This document shows, in pieces, positions 36,952 to 45,833 of a stretch of 64,000 nt of DNA. Each line of letters starts with the position of its first letter. Within the stretch, counting starts at the first letter, position 1. Origin of the DNA: Streptosporangiaceae bacterium NEAU-GS5 (GTDB lineage Bacteria; Actinomycetota; Actinomycetes; Streptosporangiales; Streptosporangiaceae); NCBI GenBank assembly GCA_017592665.1, contig JAGFNW010000001.1, positions 806,001 through 870,000 of the forward strand, written 5' to 3'. The notes under the pieces were generated by a model. The model did not search any database, was not told the DNA's origin, and was given only the letters and a program-made list of their open reading frames with translations. The position numbers and the translations under genes are program-made.

Positions 36952-38319
36952 ATGGAGCTCGATTTCGACGCTTGCTACACGGCGGTGTCGGCCAGGGACG
37001 GACGCTTCGACGGCCGGTTCTACACGGCCGTGACCTCGACCGGCATCTACTGCCGGCCGATCTGCCCGGCCCGCACGCCGGCGCGGAAGAACGTGACGTT
37101 CTACCGCTACGCGGCGGCCGCTGAGGCGGCGGGCTTCCGGCCGTGCCGGCGCTGCCGGCCCGAGCTGTCCCCCGGCGCACCCGGCTGGGACGTCCGCGCC
37201 GACCTCGTCGGGCGGGCGCTACGGCTCATCGACGCCGGAATCGCCGACGAACAGGGCGTGGCCGGGCTGGCCCGGCGGCTGCACGTCACCGAACGCCACC
37301 TGCACCGCCTGTTCGTCACCGAACTCGGCACCGGCCCGCTCGCGGTCGTCCGCACCCGGCGCCTGCTGCTGGCCAAGCAACTGCTGCATGAGACCTCGCT
37401 GCCGGTCACCGAAATCGCGTTCGCCGCTGGATTCGGCAGCGTGCGGCAGTTCAACGCGACAATGAAGGAGTCATACGGCTTCACCCCCGGCGACCTGCGC
37501 AAAACGACAGGCGCGATCCGCGGGGCGTCCGGGCTCACACTTCGGCTCAGCTACCGGCCGCCCTACGACGCGGCGACCATGCTGCGGTTCCTCGCGGCCC
37601 GGGCCATCCCGGGCGTGGAGACGGTCACCGAGACGAGCTACGAACGGGTGATCCGCGGCGGGACCATGACGCTCAAACCCGCCGCCGATCACATCCTGCT
37701 CACCGCCTCGATCGACGACACCCGTCAGCTGGCGGGAGTGGTATCCCGGTGCCGGCGGCTGTTCGACCTCGACGCCGACCCGGAGGCCATCGCCGCGACA
37801 CTCGGCCAGACGTCCCTGGCGCCGTTGCTGGCGGCCCATCCGGGGCTTCGGGTGCCCGGGGCATACGACGGGTTCGAGATGGCCGTGCGGGCCGTTGTGG
37901 GGCAGCAGATCTCGGTCGCCGGGGCGCGGACCATCCTCGGGCGGATCGTCGCCCGAGCCGAGACCGTCGGATTTCCCACCGCTTCAGAACTCGCCAAGAC
38001 CGACCTGACCGGGCTCGGCATGACCAACCGGCGCGTCGCCTCCCTCCAGGCTCTGGCCGAGGCCGTCGCTTCCGACGAACTGGACCTCGACGGCGGCGAC
38101 CCCGCGGAAACGCAGGACAGCCTGCTCGCACTGCCCGGATTCGGGCCGTGGACCGTCGGCTACATCGCGCTGCGCGCGCTTCGCGACCCTGACGCCTGGC
38201 CCGGGGGCGACCTCGGCCTGCGCCGGTCGATGGAGCGGCTCGGCATCGGCGAGGACGAGGTCGAAACCTGGCGGCCCTGGCGCGCATACGCCGCCCTCCA
38301 CCTCTGGAACGGAGTTTGA
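36952..38319 (+). CDS. Ada-AlkA fusion: adaptive-response regulator and DNA-3-methyladenine glycosylase
   Basis: 455 residues. The N-terminal Ada zinc domain has the four Cys in GIYCRPICPA and FRPCRRCRPE, where one Cys accepts methyl groups from phosphotriesters. An AraC-type double helix-turn-helix (ARRLHVTERHLHRLFVTELG, EIAFAAGFGSVRQFN) follows at about 90-180. The AlkA domain makes up the rest, with VRAVVGQQISVAGARTI, the helix-hairpin-helix LLALPGFGPWTVGY and the catalytic Asp in GGDLGLRR. So one protein should both sense methylation and excise 3-methyladenine. Followed by ogt 2 bases later, a complete alkylation-response operon. Confidence 0.96.
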   Translation: MELDFDACYTAVSARDGRFDGRFYTAVTSTGIYCRPICPARTPARKNVTFYRYAAAAEAAGFRPCRRCRPELSPGAPGWDVRADLVGRALRLIDAGIADEQGVAGLARRLHVTERHLHRLFVTELGTGPLAVVRTRRLLLAKQLLHETSLPVTEIAFAAGFGSVRQFNATMKESYGFTPGDLRKTTGAIRGASGLTLRLSYRPPYDAATMLRFLAARAIPGVETVTETSYERVIRGGTMTLKPAADHILLTASIDDTRQLAGVVSRCRRLFDLDADPEAIAATLGQTSLAPLLAAHPGLRVPGAYDGFEMAVRAVVGQQISVAGARTILGRIVARAETVGFPTASELAKTDLTGLGMTNRRVASLQALAEAVASDELDLDGGDPAETQDSLLALPGFGPWTVGYIALRALRDPDAWPGGDLGLRRSMERLGIGEDEVETWRPWRAYAALHLWNGV

Positions 38320-38321
38320 TC

Positions 38322-38807
38322 ATGATCGTTTATCAGGTGCTGCCGACCCCCGTCGGACAGCTCTCCCTCGTCGAGCGTGACGGCGTGCTCGTCGCGGCCG
38401 GCTTCGTCGACCCTTCGACCCTGATCGGACGCCTCGGCGTTGATGGGGTGGTCGAGGGCGAGGCGCAAGCGGCGAGAGCCGTACAGGACTATCTGGACGG
38501 CAAGCTCGACGCCCTCGACCAGATCCCCGTGGAGCAGCCGGGCACCCCGCGCAGGCAGAAGCTGCTCGCGGCGATGCGCGACATCCCCGCCGGCAGCCCC
38601 GTCACCTACGGCGAGCTGGCCGAAATGGCCGGCATGCCGCGGTCGGCGGCCCGCGCGGCGGGCGGCGCCTGCGCCGGCAACCTGATCGCCCCCATCGTCC
38701 CCTGTCATCGTGTGCTGCCGGTGACCGGCGGCTACGGCGGCTACCTCTACGGCGCGAACGTCAAGGAGTGGCTGCTGCGCCACGAGGGCTACCGGACCGT
38801 CGTCTGA
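38322..38807 (+). CDS. ogt: Methylated-DNA--protein-cysteine methyltransferase
   Basis: 161 residues from ATG 38322, with GGAG 7 bases upstream. Repairs O6-methylguanine by transferring the methyl group to its own Cys, which lies in the signature IVPCHRVLPVTG. The preceding helix-turn-helix TYGELAEMAGMPRSAARAAGGACAGN holds the arginine finger. It lacks an N-terminal Ada domain, which is supplied by the upstream gene. The last 19 bases overlap the convergent gene at 38789. Confidence 0.97.
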   Translation: MIVYQVLPTPVGQLSLVERDGVLVAAGFVDPSTLIGRLGVDGVVEGEAQAARAVQDYLDGKLDALDQIPVEQPGTPRRQKLLAAMRDIPAGSPVTYGELAEMAGMPRSAARAAGGACAGNLIAPIVPCHRVLPVTGGYGGYLYGANVKEWLLRHEGYRTVV

Positions 38808-39937
38808 ACCTCCCCGACCGGGACATCCCTGGTCACGGTCGCCTCGACCGGGTCGAAGATGAACGGCACCACCGCGAGGTTGGCGTTGGCCGTCACGGGC
38901 CAGTTGGTCGTGACTGTCAGCGCGTAGACCTTCCGCGGCTGGTCGATCGAGGCGCGTAAGTAGCGGACGCCGCAGGTGAAGGTCCCTCCCTTGGCGTACG
39001 GCTTGCCGGCCGCGCCACAGTTCTCCTTCACCTCGGCCCGGTCGGAGCCGGTGCCCGGGTCGATCGTGATCCCCTTGAGCGTGGCCGTGATGGTCGCGCT
39101 CATGACGCCGGGCAGGGTCGCCGTGACGGACCGGGTGGTCGGCGCGTTGCCGCCCAGCCAGACCCAGGTCGGCAGGTTGACATAGCTCTTGGCATCCGGC
39201 GACAGCTGGACCTGCGGCTCTGGCACGGTCAGCGCGGCCCGGGCGATCTGCAGCAGCTCGTCCACGGTGATCCCGCCCTGCGGGGTCTGCCCCTGCGGCA
39301 CCCAGACGGCGCCCAGCAGATCGGACCAGCAGGACATGCCGCCGGGATCGGCCGAGTTGTAGGCCGGGCTCCACCAGCGGCCGGCCTCGCCCACATGGTC
39401 CTTGAACTGCTTCAGGAACTCCTGGAACTGCTCCTCGGTGCCATGCGGGTGAGTGTGGAACCAGAAGGCGCGCAGATTCTCCTGCGTCTTCAACATGTCT
39501 TCGGCCGACTTGCCCGGCTCATACCAGCAGGGACGCTTGATCCGGTATCCGTCACCCTTGCCGCCGCCGAGGCCGGTGCCGCTGAGGACGATGCTCGAAT
39601 TCTCGAGCTGGACGCCGACCGTGCGACCGTATTGGAAGCCCTCGCCATGCGGCCCACCCGGCCCTGCATATGCCTGACTTGCCGACGGAGCCATGACCAC
39701 GAGCAAAGCCGCCGCCAACCCCACGACCAGCACTTTCACCAGCTTGCTCGGTGTGGCCGGGAGACCCGGCTTTGCCCGGAGCCACCGTTTTGCCAGGAGC
39801 GCTGACATTGCCGGGAGAACCGGTGTTGCCACGAGAACCCGTGTTGCCGGAAGCACCGGTTTTGCCGGGAGCACTGGCTTTGCCGAGAGCACCGGTTTTG
39901 CCGGAACCATCGGGAGCCTCGGGGGGGTCGGCATCAT
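38789..39937 (-). CDS. Secreted or anchored protein of unknown function, last gene of the Tad operon
   Basis: 382 residues from ATG 39937, within the stop of the preceding lipoprotein (ATGA) and 8 bases after AAGGAG. The first 65 residues are an odd run of near-repeats (PVLPAK, PVLPAT, PVLPAM) coded by a 15-base minisatellite. A hydrophobic segment ending in SASQA, a good signal-peptidase site, follows at about 67-88. The mature domain has aromatic-rich segments (NLRAFWFHTHPHG, GRWWSPAYNS, LPTWVWLGGNAP) and two conserved-looking Cys regions. I do not recognise the fold. The long leader before the signal could mean that the true start is further inside (for example the Met before SALLAKRW). 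Confidence 0.72.
   Translation of the reverse strand: MMPTPPRLPMVPAKPVLSAKPVLPAKPVLPATRVLVATPVLPAMSALLAKRWLRAKPGLPATPSKLVKVLVVGLAAALLVVMAPSASQAYAGPGGPHGEGFQYGRTVGVQLENSSIVLSGTGLGGGKGDGYRIKRPCWYEPGKSAEDMLKTQENLRAFWFHTHPHGTEEQFQEFLKQFKDHVGEAGRWWSPAYNSADPGGMSCWSDLLGAVWVPQGQTPQGGITVDELLQIARAALTVPEPQVQLSPDAKSYVNLPTWVWLGGNAPTTRSVTATLPGVMSATITATLKGITIDPGTGSDRAEVKENCGAAGKPYAKGGTFTCGVRYLRASIDQPRKVYALTVTTNWPVTANANLAVVPFIFDPVEATVTRDVPVGEVQTTVR
39750..39906. repeat. 15-base minisatellite at the 5' end of the secreted-protein gene
   Basis: About ten degenerate copies of a unit like TTGCCGGGAGCACCG, mostly 15 bases long. On the minus strand in the annotated frame each unit encodes a pentapeptide close to PVLPA; in another frame it reads as Gly-rich GKTGA-type repeats. 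Because 15 is divisible by 3, copy-number changes would keep the gene in frame. Confidence 0.75.
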
Positions 39938-40740
39938 CGGGCACACTCCTTAGCGCGCTCGTCCGGATAGGCGGCATGGCGGAACAACTTGACCCGCCAC
40001 GCCCCGTCGTCCCCCTTGTGCAGCGCCGCGACCTGCAGATAGACCGCGTGGGGAGGCTTGGTCCAGGAGGGCTGCTCGGGCACCGGCGTCCCGGACGTGT
40101 CGGTCAGCTTCAGGCCCGACTCGTCGACGCAGGCGTCCACCTCGGCACCGCTCCCGGTCACCGAGGTCAGGCGCAGCGCGTACACCTTGGCCACGCCCTG
40201 CGCGGACCGCCGCCCGGACAGGAAGCCGCTCACCCACGTGTAGGCGTCACGGCCCGCCTCGTCCTCGACACCGCCGAGGTAGGAGTCGTCGCGGCCGCGG
40301 GTGCCGACGGCACGCCACTGACTGACGTAGCTGTCCACGAGGCTCTGGATGGCCGGATCGCGGGTGCCCGACGGCCACTCGACCTCGACCTGCAGCCCCG
40401 GCGCCGCGACGATGCTCTGCACGCCGTTTCGCACACCATTGCCGCTCGAGCCGATGGAGCCGTTTGAACCGTTTGAACCGTTTGGCCCGTTTGACGCGCC
40501 CGAGCCGCTCGGCCCGTTTGAGCCGTCCGAGCCGTTTGGCGGCGCGCCCGCCGACGCCTGGCCGACGTCCGCGCTCTGACCAGGGTGATATCCCCGGTCG
40601 GCGGGCCCGCACGCGGCCACCAGGCTGATGGCGATCACGGCGTAGAACGCTAGAGGCGCCGGAGATCGCCAATCCAGCGATATGCGCCTACTGATATACC
40701 TCGCGCTCTTTTGAGACCTCACGCTCTTTTGGGATCTCAC
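39934..40740 (-). CDS. Putative lipoprotein of the Tad operon
   Basis: 268 residues from GTG 40740, which overlaps the stop of the LysM-BTAD gene (GTGA). The signal has a 28-residue basic start, then APLAFYAVIAISLVAA-C44 with a lipobox. After it comes a low-complexity linker of Ser-Asn-Gly units (SNGPNGSNGSNGSIG) from a 9-base repeat, then a domain (LQVEVEWPSGTRDPAIQSLV, DDGAWRVKLFRHAAY) of unknown family. The first 36 bases are a near-exact 18-base duplication, each half beginning with GTG, so the start may be 40722 instead. Confidence 0.75.
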   Translation of the reverse strand: MRSQKSVRSQKSARYISRRISLDWRSPAPLAFYAVIAISLVAACGPADRGYHPGQSADVGQASAGAPPNGSDGSNGPSGSGASNGPNGSNGSNGSIGSSGNGVRNGVQSIVAAPGLQVEVEWPSGTRDPAIQSLVDSYVSQWRAVGTRGRDDSYLGGVEDEAGRDAYTWVSGFLSGRRSAQGVAKVYALRLTSVTGSGAEVDACVDESGLKLTDTSGTPVPEQPSWTKPPHAVYLQVAALHKGDDGAWRVKLFRHAAYPDERAKECAR

Positions 40741-43700
40741 GCGTGTCTCACCTGCAATTCGGGGGGAGCCGACCGACGCCAGATGGGGAGCAGCTCGTCG
40801 ATCAGGGATTCGGTCTGCGGGGCCATGCCCCCGCCGTACGGATGGGAGGCGGCCCGGCGGTGCAACGCGTCGACGACGGCCCGCAGCCGGTTGACGTCAC
40901 CGCTCGCATGCGTGGCGCGGAGCAGGTCACGCCACAGGGACTCGTCGTCGCCCGCCAGCAGCAGCCCCGCCCTTGCCGCCGCGACCCCGGCCTCCGCGTT
41001 GCCCTGCGACAGCCGTATCTCGCACAGCCGATGCGCCGCGTCGGCGACCAACGCGGTGATGTCGAATTCGAGGGAGTCGGCGGCAAGCCACGCGTAACGG
41101 TTGTCCGGACGGCCGTTGAGCAGCGGCCCACGGACCAGCCCCAGCGCGTGTTCCAGAGAGTCGGCGTCGCCACGGGCGACCAGCGCCTGGAAGGCCTCCC
41201 AGTCGGTGCGGACCTCCCACCCCAGCCGGAGCCGGCCCGACTCGTCGAGGCGCAGGTTGTGCACGCCTCGGCTGTCGAAGCCCAGCCAGTCGGCGACACG
41301 GGCGATGGTCGCGTCGCGGACCACGGACTGCACGCCGCGCGGCCACAGAATCCCGCCGAGAACCACCGGATGTACGCCCTCGCGGTGCGTGGCCAGATAG
41401 ACGACCAGCTCGTGCGCGATCTCGGCGCGCCCCTCCTCGAGCGGGTTGACCGGGGATATCTCGACGGGGCCGAGAATGCGCACCTCGATGCGCACCGGGT
41501 CGTCCTCGTAGACGGGCGCCGACAGCGGCACGGACAGCGGCTCCCCGTCGGTCCGGTGGGCCGTCCGGAACAGGTCGACGACCGCGTCATAGTGGCGGCG
41601 CGGCAGCAGCTGAGCGGTCACGTCGAAGCCGAGCGCGTCGAGCCGGGCCCGGCCGTCGTCGGTCAGCTCCCACGTCCAGGTGGCGTGCGGCAGATCACCG
41701 GCGATCACGAACCCGGCCGGGATCCGCCGGCCCTTGGCCAGCAGGGCGAGCCTGCGTGCTTCGTCGCGGTCGGGGCGGATCGCGGACAACAGATAGTGCG
41801 GCGGGTGGGCGGGATCGTCCGCGCGACCGTGCACCCGTCCGGTCAGCACGTCGCCATCCGCTTCGTACGCCTCGAAGGCCGGCAACGCCTCGGCCAGGCT
41901 CCCCGCCACCCGGATCCGATCCGGCGCGAGCATGACCAGCTCCTCGCCGAACCCGACCAGCGTGATCAGCATGCGGTCGGACCAGCGATTGGTGGCCAGT
42001 TCGACGGCGAGCGCCGCCAGGGCGGCCGTGGTCTGATTGCCCGTCATCGCGATCACGCCCTGGGCCGCCTCCAGGTCGATCAGGACACGGCCGCTGTCCG
42101 TGGTGCCGAGCGACACCAGCCCCGGATAGGGCGCGGGCACGTCGGCTGCCGCCTGCTCGTCGAGCCGCCGGCCTTCATGGGCCGGCAAACGCCAGATCTG
42201 CCCCTGATCGGCCGCGATCCACGGCTCAGGCGCATATCGGTCGGTGGGATGGATCCAGAGGTCGAGCCCGTGCTTGGACAAATGCACGGCGTACACCGTC
42301 GGAGGCCGCCGATCCTCCTCCGCCAGCAACCGGCCGAGCATCCGCAACGCGGTGTCCAGCAACCGGCTGCCCGGTGCGTCCGACCCCAGCCGCAGCGCCA
42401 CCTCCGCACTGGCCGCATCCCCCCGCGGCCGCGGCACCCGCTGTCCGAACGCCCGCCGCCAAAGCTGCTCTCTACGCCGCCGCCCCAGCACGACCAGCAC
42501 CCCGGCAGCCGCCAGCGAGACCCCGGCCAAGTAATCGACCAAATCCAACCCACCCGCGTCGACCGCGTCTATCGCACCCCCCGCGTTCTCCCGCCCCACC
42601 CCAGTGCCAGCACCCCGCCCACGGTCCTGCCCCACCCCAGCGCCAACGTCCCGCCCGCGGTCTTGCCCCACCTCAGCGCCAACGCCCCGGCCGCCCTGAG
42701 TCCCGTCATGGCCACCGCCCTCGCGCCCACCTTCACGCCCACGGTCCTGCCCCACGCCGGTGCCGACGTCCCGCCCGCGGTCGTGGGCCACCCCAGTGCC
42801 TGCGTCCCGCCCGCCCTGACGACCACCTTCATGAGCGCCCGCCCCGGCACCCGACCCCGCCTTTCCACCCGCGCGCTCATCGACCGCCCCGGCCCCGACG
42901 CGCCCATCCACATCAGCACCGGAACGTCCATCCAGCCCCGCCCCAGCACTCGCGCCGACGCGGCCCGGCGCCTCCGCTCCCTTGTGAAGGCCGGACCCCT
43001 CCACCACACCCGGGCGTGGATTCACGGTCGGATCGGCCGTCGGATCGGCCGTGGGTTCGGCAGTGGGGTTGGAAGTGGGATCCGCCGAGCGATGATCCGA
43101 CGGGCGGTCGGGAAGCGCGGGCTCCGGCAGCTGGACCTTCGGCTTCCTGGTCTCGGACGAGCCGCGATGGTCGGCCGAACGGCTGCGGTCGGGATGAGAG
43201 CCGCCCGACGAACGGTGGTCGGGAGACTCCTGTGGCAACAGAGCCTTGTCAGGGGCCGAGCCGATGAAGCCCGTGTGGCCGTCCGACTCACTGGGCGGAG
43301 CGGGATGCTCCGCCAGCGAGGTATGGCGACTCTCATCGCTCGGGACGACATGCACATTGCGGGCGTCGTCCGGCATGTCGAGCACCCAGCCCGGCCGGAT
43401 CAGATCCGCCATACGCAACCGGCTGCCGTCCGGCTGCTCCTTGTGCTGGTTCAGGTGATAGATCTCGTGGTACCTACGGCCGTCACCCAGACACTTCTCG
43501 GCGATCTCCCACAGGCTTTCGTGGTGGCGGCCGTGCGGAGGCTGGACGACGTAGACCTTCTTGACCTCGCGTACCTGCATCGGAGGCCGATCCGCATCCG
43601 AGCTCACGGCCGCGCTGAGCGCCGTCGTCTGCGGTGCGATGACGGGCGGCGGCGCGGCCATCCGGACCATGGGTATGGCCGTGGCGGTCGCGGTGAACAG

Positions 43701-44720
43701 CAGCAAGACAGCCGAGACCAGCCGGTTGGCGAGGGCCTGCGACCCTCCGGACAGCGGAACTCTGGCGGGCATGCCGATGCGCCGCAGCCCGGCGTACACC
43801 TCGACGATCACGCACAGCAGCAGCTGCAGCCACGCCAGCCAGACGAGCACGATGAGGACCGACACCACGGTTTCGGGCCCCACCTGGCTGGTGAAGAGAT
43901 CCGGATCGAGCAGTTCGCCCGGGACCGGCGGCCCGGCCAAGCGGATCAGCGCGTACGGCACTCCGCCCACGAGCCCGACCAGCGCGAGCAACGCGGCGAA
44001 ACCAGCCAGAACCGTCCCCAACCTCCGCCGGGACCGAATGCGCACCGGCCGCCGCGGACCACGCGACCCCGACCCTTGGCCGAGCGGCCCTCCCTGTCCA
44101 AACGGCCGCTGCTCAAACGGCCGCTGCCCAACCGGCCCCCGCTGCCCAACCGGCCCTCGCTGCCCGGAAGCCCGCTGTCCAGGCGGCCCTCCCTGCCCGG
44201 AAGCCTGGCCTTGCCCGGAAGACTGGCCTTGTCTGGGCTCACGGCCGGACCGCCCTCGCCCACCTGCCGTTTCCTCCCCGGACTCACGCCCAGACCAACC
44301 CTGGCCGACCGGGCCTCGGTCGCCGGGCACGTGGCCGGGCGGTCTCCGCACAGGCCACTCACTGCTCGGTTGCCCTGATGGCGGCTCAGGACGGGTGAAT
44401 CGCTGCTCGGCCATCGGCCTGCCCGGCGTGATCCCTGCAGCCCCTCCGCGCTCATTCGCCGAGGCATCAGACCTGCCGTCCTCCGGCGCCATCGGCCCAC
44501 GGCCGTTCCCTGCGCGATCTCCATGCCCTCCCTCGACGCGCCCATAAGCCGGTGCGCGCTCGTCGGCCCCGCCAGGGGCTGGACGCGCCGCGCCGCGAGG
44601 CCTTCCGGCAACGCCCGAAGCGCCGGGAGCAGGCCAGACCGGCGTATCCTCAGGGCCTGGCAAGAGGTGCTTCGGTGTGCCGGAAGAACCGGCGGGGGGC
44701 TTGCGGGCCAACGTGATCAC
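40737..44720 (-). CDS. Large membrane protein with LysM and BTAD domains
   Basis: 1327 residues. Residues 1-230 are Pro/Gly/Arg/Gln-rich disorder with GQRGPV repeats. Membrane segments lie at about 234-260, 286-312 and 333-352, a LysM domain at 388-450 (VYVVQPPHG, ESLWEIAEKCLGDG, NQHK and WVLDMP), a low-complexity stretch at 450-720 (PTADP and GVGQDRGR repeats), a fourth membrane segment at 729-746, then cytoplasmic-type domains ending in a winged-helix/BTAD module from about 1078. With the N-terminus inside, LysM is outside and BTAD inside, a possible wall-to-cytoplasm signal link. The start is uncertain: Met 103 (44414) is an alternative. It belongs to the Tad operon, 73 bases after the last pseudopilin gene. 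Confidence 0.88.
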   Translation of the reverse strand: MITLARKPPAGSSGTPKHLLPGPEDTPVWPAPGASGVAGRPRGAARPAPGGADERAPAYGRVEGGHGDRAGNGRGPMAPEDGRSDASANERGGAAGITPGRPMAEQRFTRPEPPSGQPSSEWPVRRPPGHVPGDRGPVGQGWSGRESGEETAGGRGRSGREPRQGQSSGQGQASGQGGPPGQRASGQRGPVGQRGPVGQRPFEQRPFGQGGPLGQGSGSRGPRRPVRIRSRRRLGTVLAGFAALLALVGLVGGVPYALIRLAGPPVPGELLDPDLFTSQVGPETVVSVLIVLVWLAWLQLLLCVIVEVYAGLRRIGMPARVPLSGGSQALANRLVSAVLLLFTATATAIPMVRMAAPPPVIAPQTTALSAAVSSDADRPPMQVREVKKVYVVQPPHGRHHESLWEIAEKCLGDGRRYHEIYHLNQHKEQPDGSRLRMADLIRPGWVLDMPDDARNVHVVPSDESRHTSLAEHPAPPSESDGHTGFIGSAPDKALLPQESPDHRSSGGSHPDRSRSADHRGSSETRKPKVQLPEPALPDRPSDHRSADPTSNPTAEPTADPTADPTVNPRPGVVEGSGLHKGAEAPGRVGASAGAGLDGRSGADVDGRVGAGAVDERAGGKAGSGAGAGAHEGGRQGGRDAGTGVAHDRGRDVGTGVGQDRGREGGREGGGHDGTQGGRGVGAEVGQDRGRDVGAGVGQDRGRGAGTGVGRENAGGAIDAVDAGGLDLVDYLAGVSLAAAGVLVVLGRRRREQLWRRAFGQRVPRPRGDAASAEVALRLGSDAPGSRLLDTALRMLGRLLAEEDRRPPTVYAVHLSKHGLDLWIHPTDRYAPEPWIAADQGQIWRLPAHEGRRLDEQAAADVPAPYPGLVSLGTTDSGRVLIDLEAAQGVIAMTGNQTTAALAALAVELATNRWSDRMLITLVGFGEELVMLAPDRIRVAGSLAEALPAFEAYEADGDVLTGRVHGRADDPAHPPHYLLSAIRPDRDEARRLALLAKGRRIPAGFVIAGDLPHATWTWELTDDGRARLDALGFDVTAQLLPRRHYDAVVDLFRTAHRTDGEPLSVPLSAPVYEDDPVRIEVRILGPVEISPVNPLEEGRAEIAHELVVYLATHREGVHPVVLGGILWPRGVQSVVRDATIARVADWLGFDSRGVHNLRLDESGRLRLGWEVRTDWEAFQALVARGDADSLEHALGLVRGPLLNGRPDNRYAWLAADSLEFDITALVADAAHRLCEIRLSQGNAEAGVAAARAGLLLAGDDESLWRDLLRATHASGDVNRLRAVVDALHRRAASHPYGGGMAPQTESLIDELLPIWRRSAPPELQVRHA

Positions 44721-44793
44721 CCCTCCCCGAGCGTGGACGATTTCAGCGTGTCCGCCATCGCGGTTGCGGGCCAGCGACCCGTCACATTCGGCA

Positions 44794-45207
44794 TCACCCG
44801 TCCCCCTGATCGGGGCCCGCCGTCGCGGATGCCACCATCTCGCCGTCGCTGAACCCGAGCGCGGACAGGAAGAACGGCTGCCACGAAACGCTCACCTGGA
44901 CCGTGACCTGATCGATCCCGCGGAGCGTGCATTCGACCATTCGCACGCCATCCGACTGGTTTGCGGTCACGACCTCCTGAGCGCGAGGGCAGGACACGTT
45001 GTCACCAAGGAGCTGGATCCGGCCCGTCGAGCGCAGCGTCTCGACGTCGATCTGGTCGGCCGCGGCACGGGCGCCCTGCTCGGCGATGTCGGCGGCGCGC
45101 AGCCGCGCGTTGATCGCCGCCCCTCCGTCGACCAGGAGTCCGGCCAGCAGGAACACCGCCACCGAGAAGATGACGACGAACACCGACATCGAGCCGCGGT
45201 CGTTCAC
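44794..45207 (-). CDS. TadG/Rv3654c-like pilus-assembly protein
   Basis: 137 residues from GTG 45207, overlapping the stop of the preceding TadE gene (GTGA), with AGGAGGG upstream. The N-terminal RGSMSVFVVIFSVAVFLLAGLLVDGG is a short basic head followed by a membrane helix, as in pseudopilins, but position +5 after Gly is Phe instead of the Glu needed for classical processing. The rest (INARLRAADIAEQGARAAADQID) is the usual extracytoplasmic helix of these minor proteins, followed by a beta-rich tail with two Cys. Confidence 0.87.
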   Translation of the reverse strand: MNDRGSMSVFVVIFSVAVFLLAGLLVDGGAAINARLRAADIAEQGARAAADQIDVETLRSTGRIQLLGDNVSCPRAQEVVTANQSDGVRMVECTLRGIDQVTVQVSVSWQPFFLSALGFSDGEMVASATAGPDQGDG

Positions 45208-45833
45208 TCGACCCTCCTGAACTGCTCCAGGGGGACGACCGAGCTGCCTTCCATCTGCCGTGCCGTGCCGAACCCGAGAAAGTCGAGGTCGAGCTCGCAC
45301 GTGACGCTGGCACGCACGACCCCGCCCTCGCGCCAATCAGTGCCGGACATGCTGACCTGCGGCGGGCACTCCTCGCCCAGCGCCGCTCGAGCGGCGTCCC
45401 GGGCGGCGGCCTCCGCCCCGGAGAGCGTGCGCTGCACGGAGGCGGCGCGCGCGGCGTCGCGGGCCGCGCCGTTCACCTCGCCCTGTGCCTCGACGACCCG
45501 GCCGGCCCCGACCAAGAACATCAGGAACAGCAGGAACACCGGCGCGAGCATGACGGCCTCCACCGTCATCGACCCCCGCGCCCCGGCCGCATGACCCGTC
45601 CCGGCAACATGACCTCGGACGCGCGCAGCCTCACGTCCAACCCCAACGAGGCGGCCTCGAACCCGCACGGCACGATGCCCAAGCCCACGCACACGGAGAC
45701 CCATGCCACGCAGCTGGAGACCCCGGCGGCGCACCCCGATGGGCGCAGCGCAGCCGCCGACCACGCGTCCCGCAGACGCGAGGCCATGACGGATCGCCGC
45801 GCCGATGAAGATGAAGGGGCCGCGGTTGGTCAT
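45204..45833 (-). CDS. TadE-like pseudopilin with long basic N-terminal extension
   Basis: 209 residues from ATG 45833, overlapping the stop of the upstream TadE gene (ATGA), with GGAGGG 8 bases before. About 85 Arg/Gly-rich residues precede the prepilin motif RG-SMTVEAVMLAPVFLLFLMF, with Glu at +5 after the cleavage Gly. The extension is much longer than the usual leader, though the coupled start favours it. A tail with CPPQVSM and an extracytoplasmic beta domain follows. Minor pilin or anchoring role in the Tad machine. Confidence 0.85.
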   Translation of the reverse strand: MTNRGPFIFIGAAIRHGLASAGRVVGGCAAPIGVRRRGLQLRGMGLRVRGLGHRAVRVRGRLVGVGREAARVRGHVAGTGHAAGARGSMTVEAVMLAPVFLLFLMFLVGAGRVVEAQGEVNGAARDAARAASVQRTLSGAEAAARDAARAALGEECPPQVSMSGTDWREGGVVRASVTCELDLDFLGFGTARQMEGSSVVPLEQFRRVE

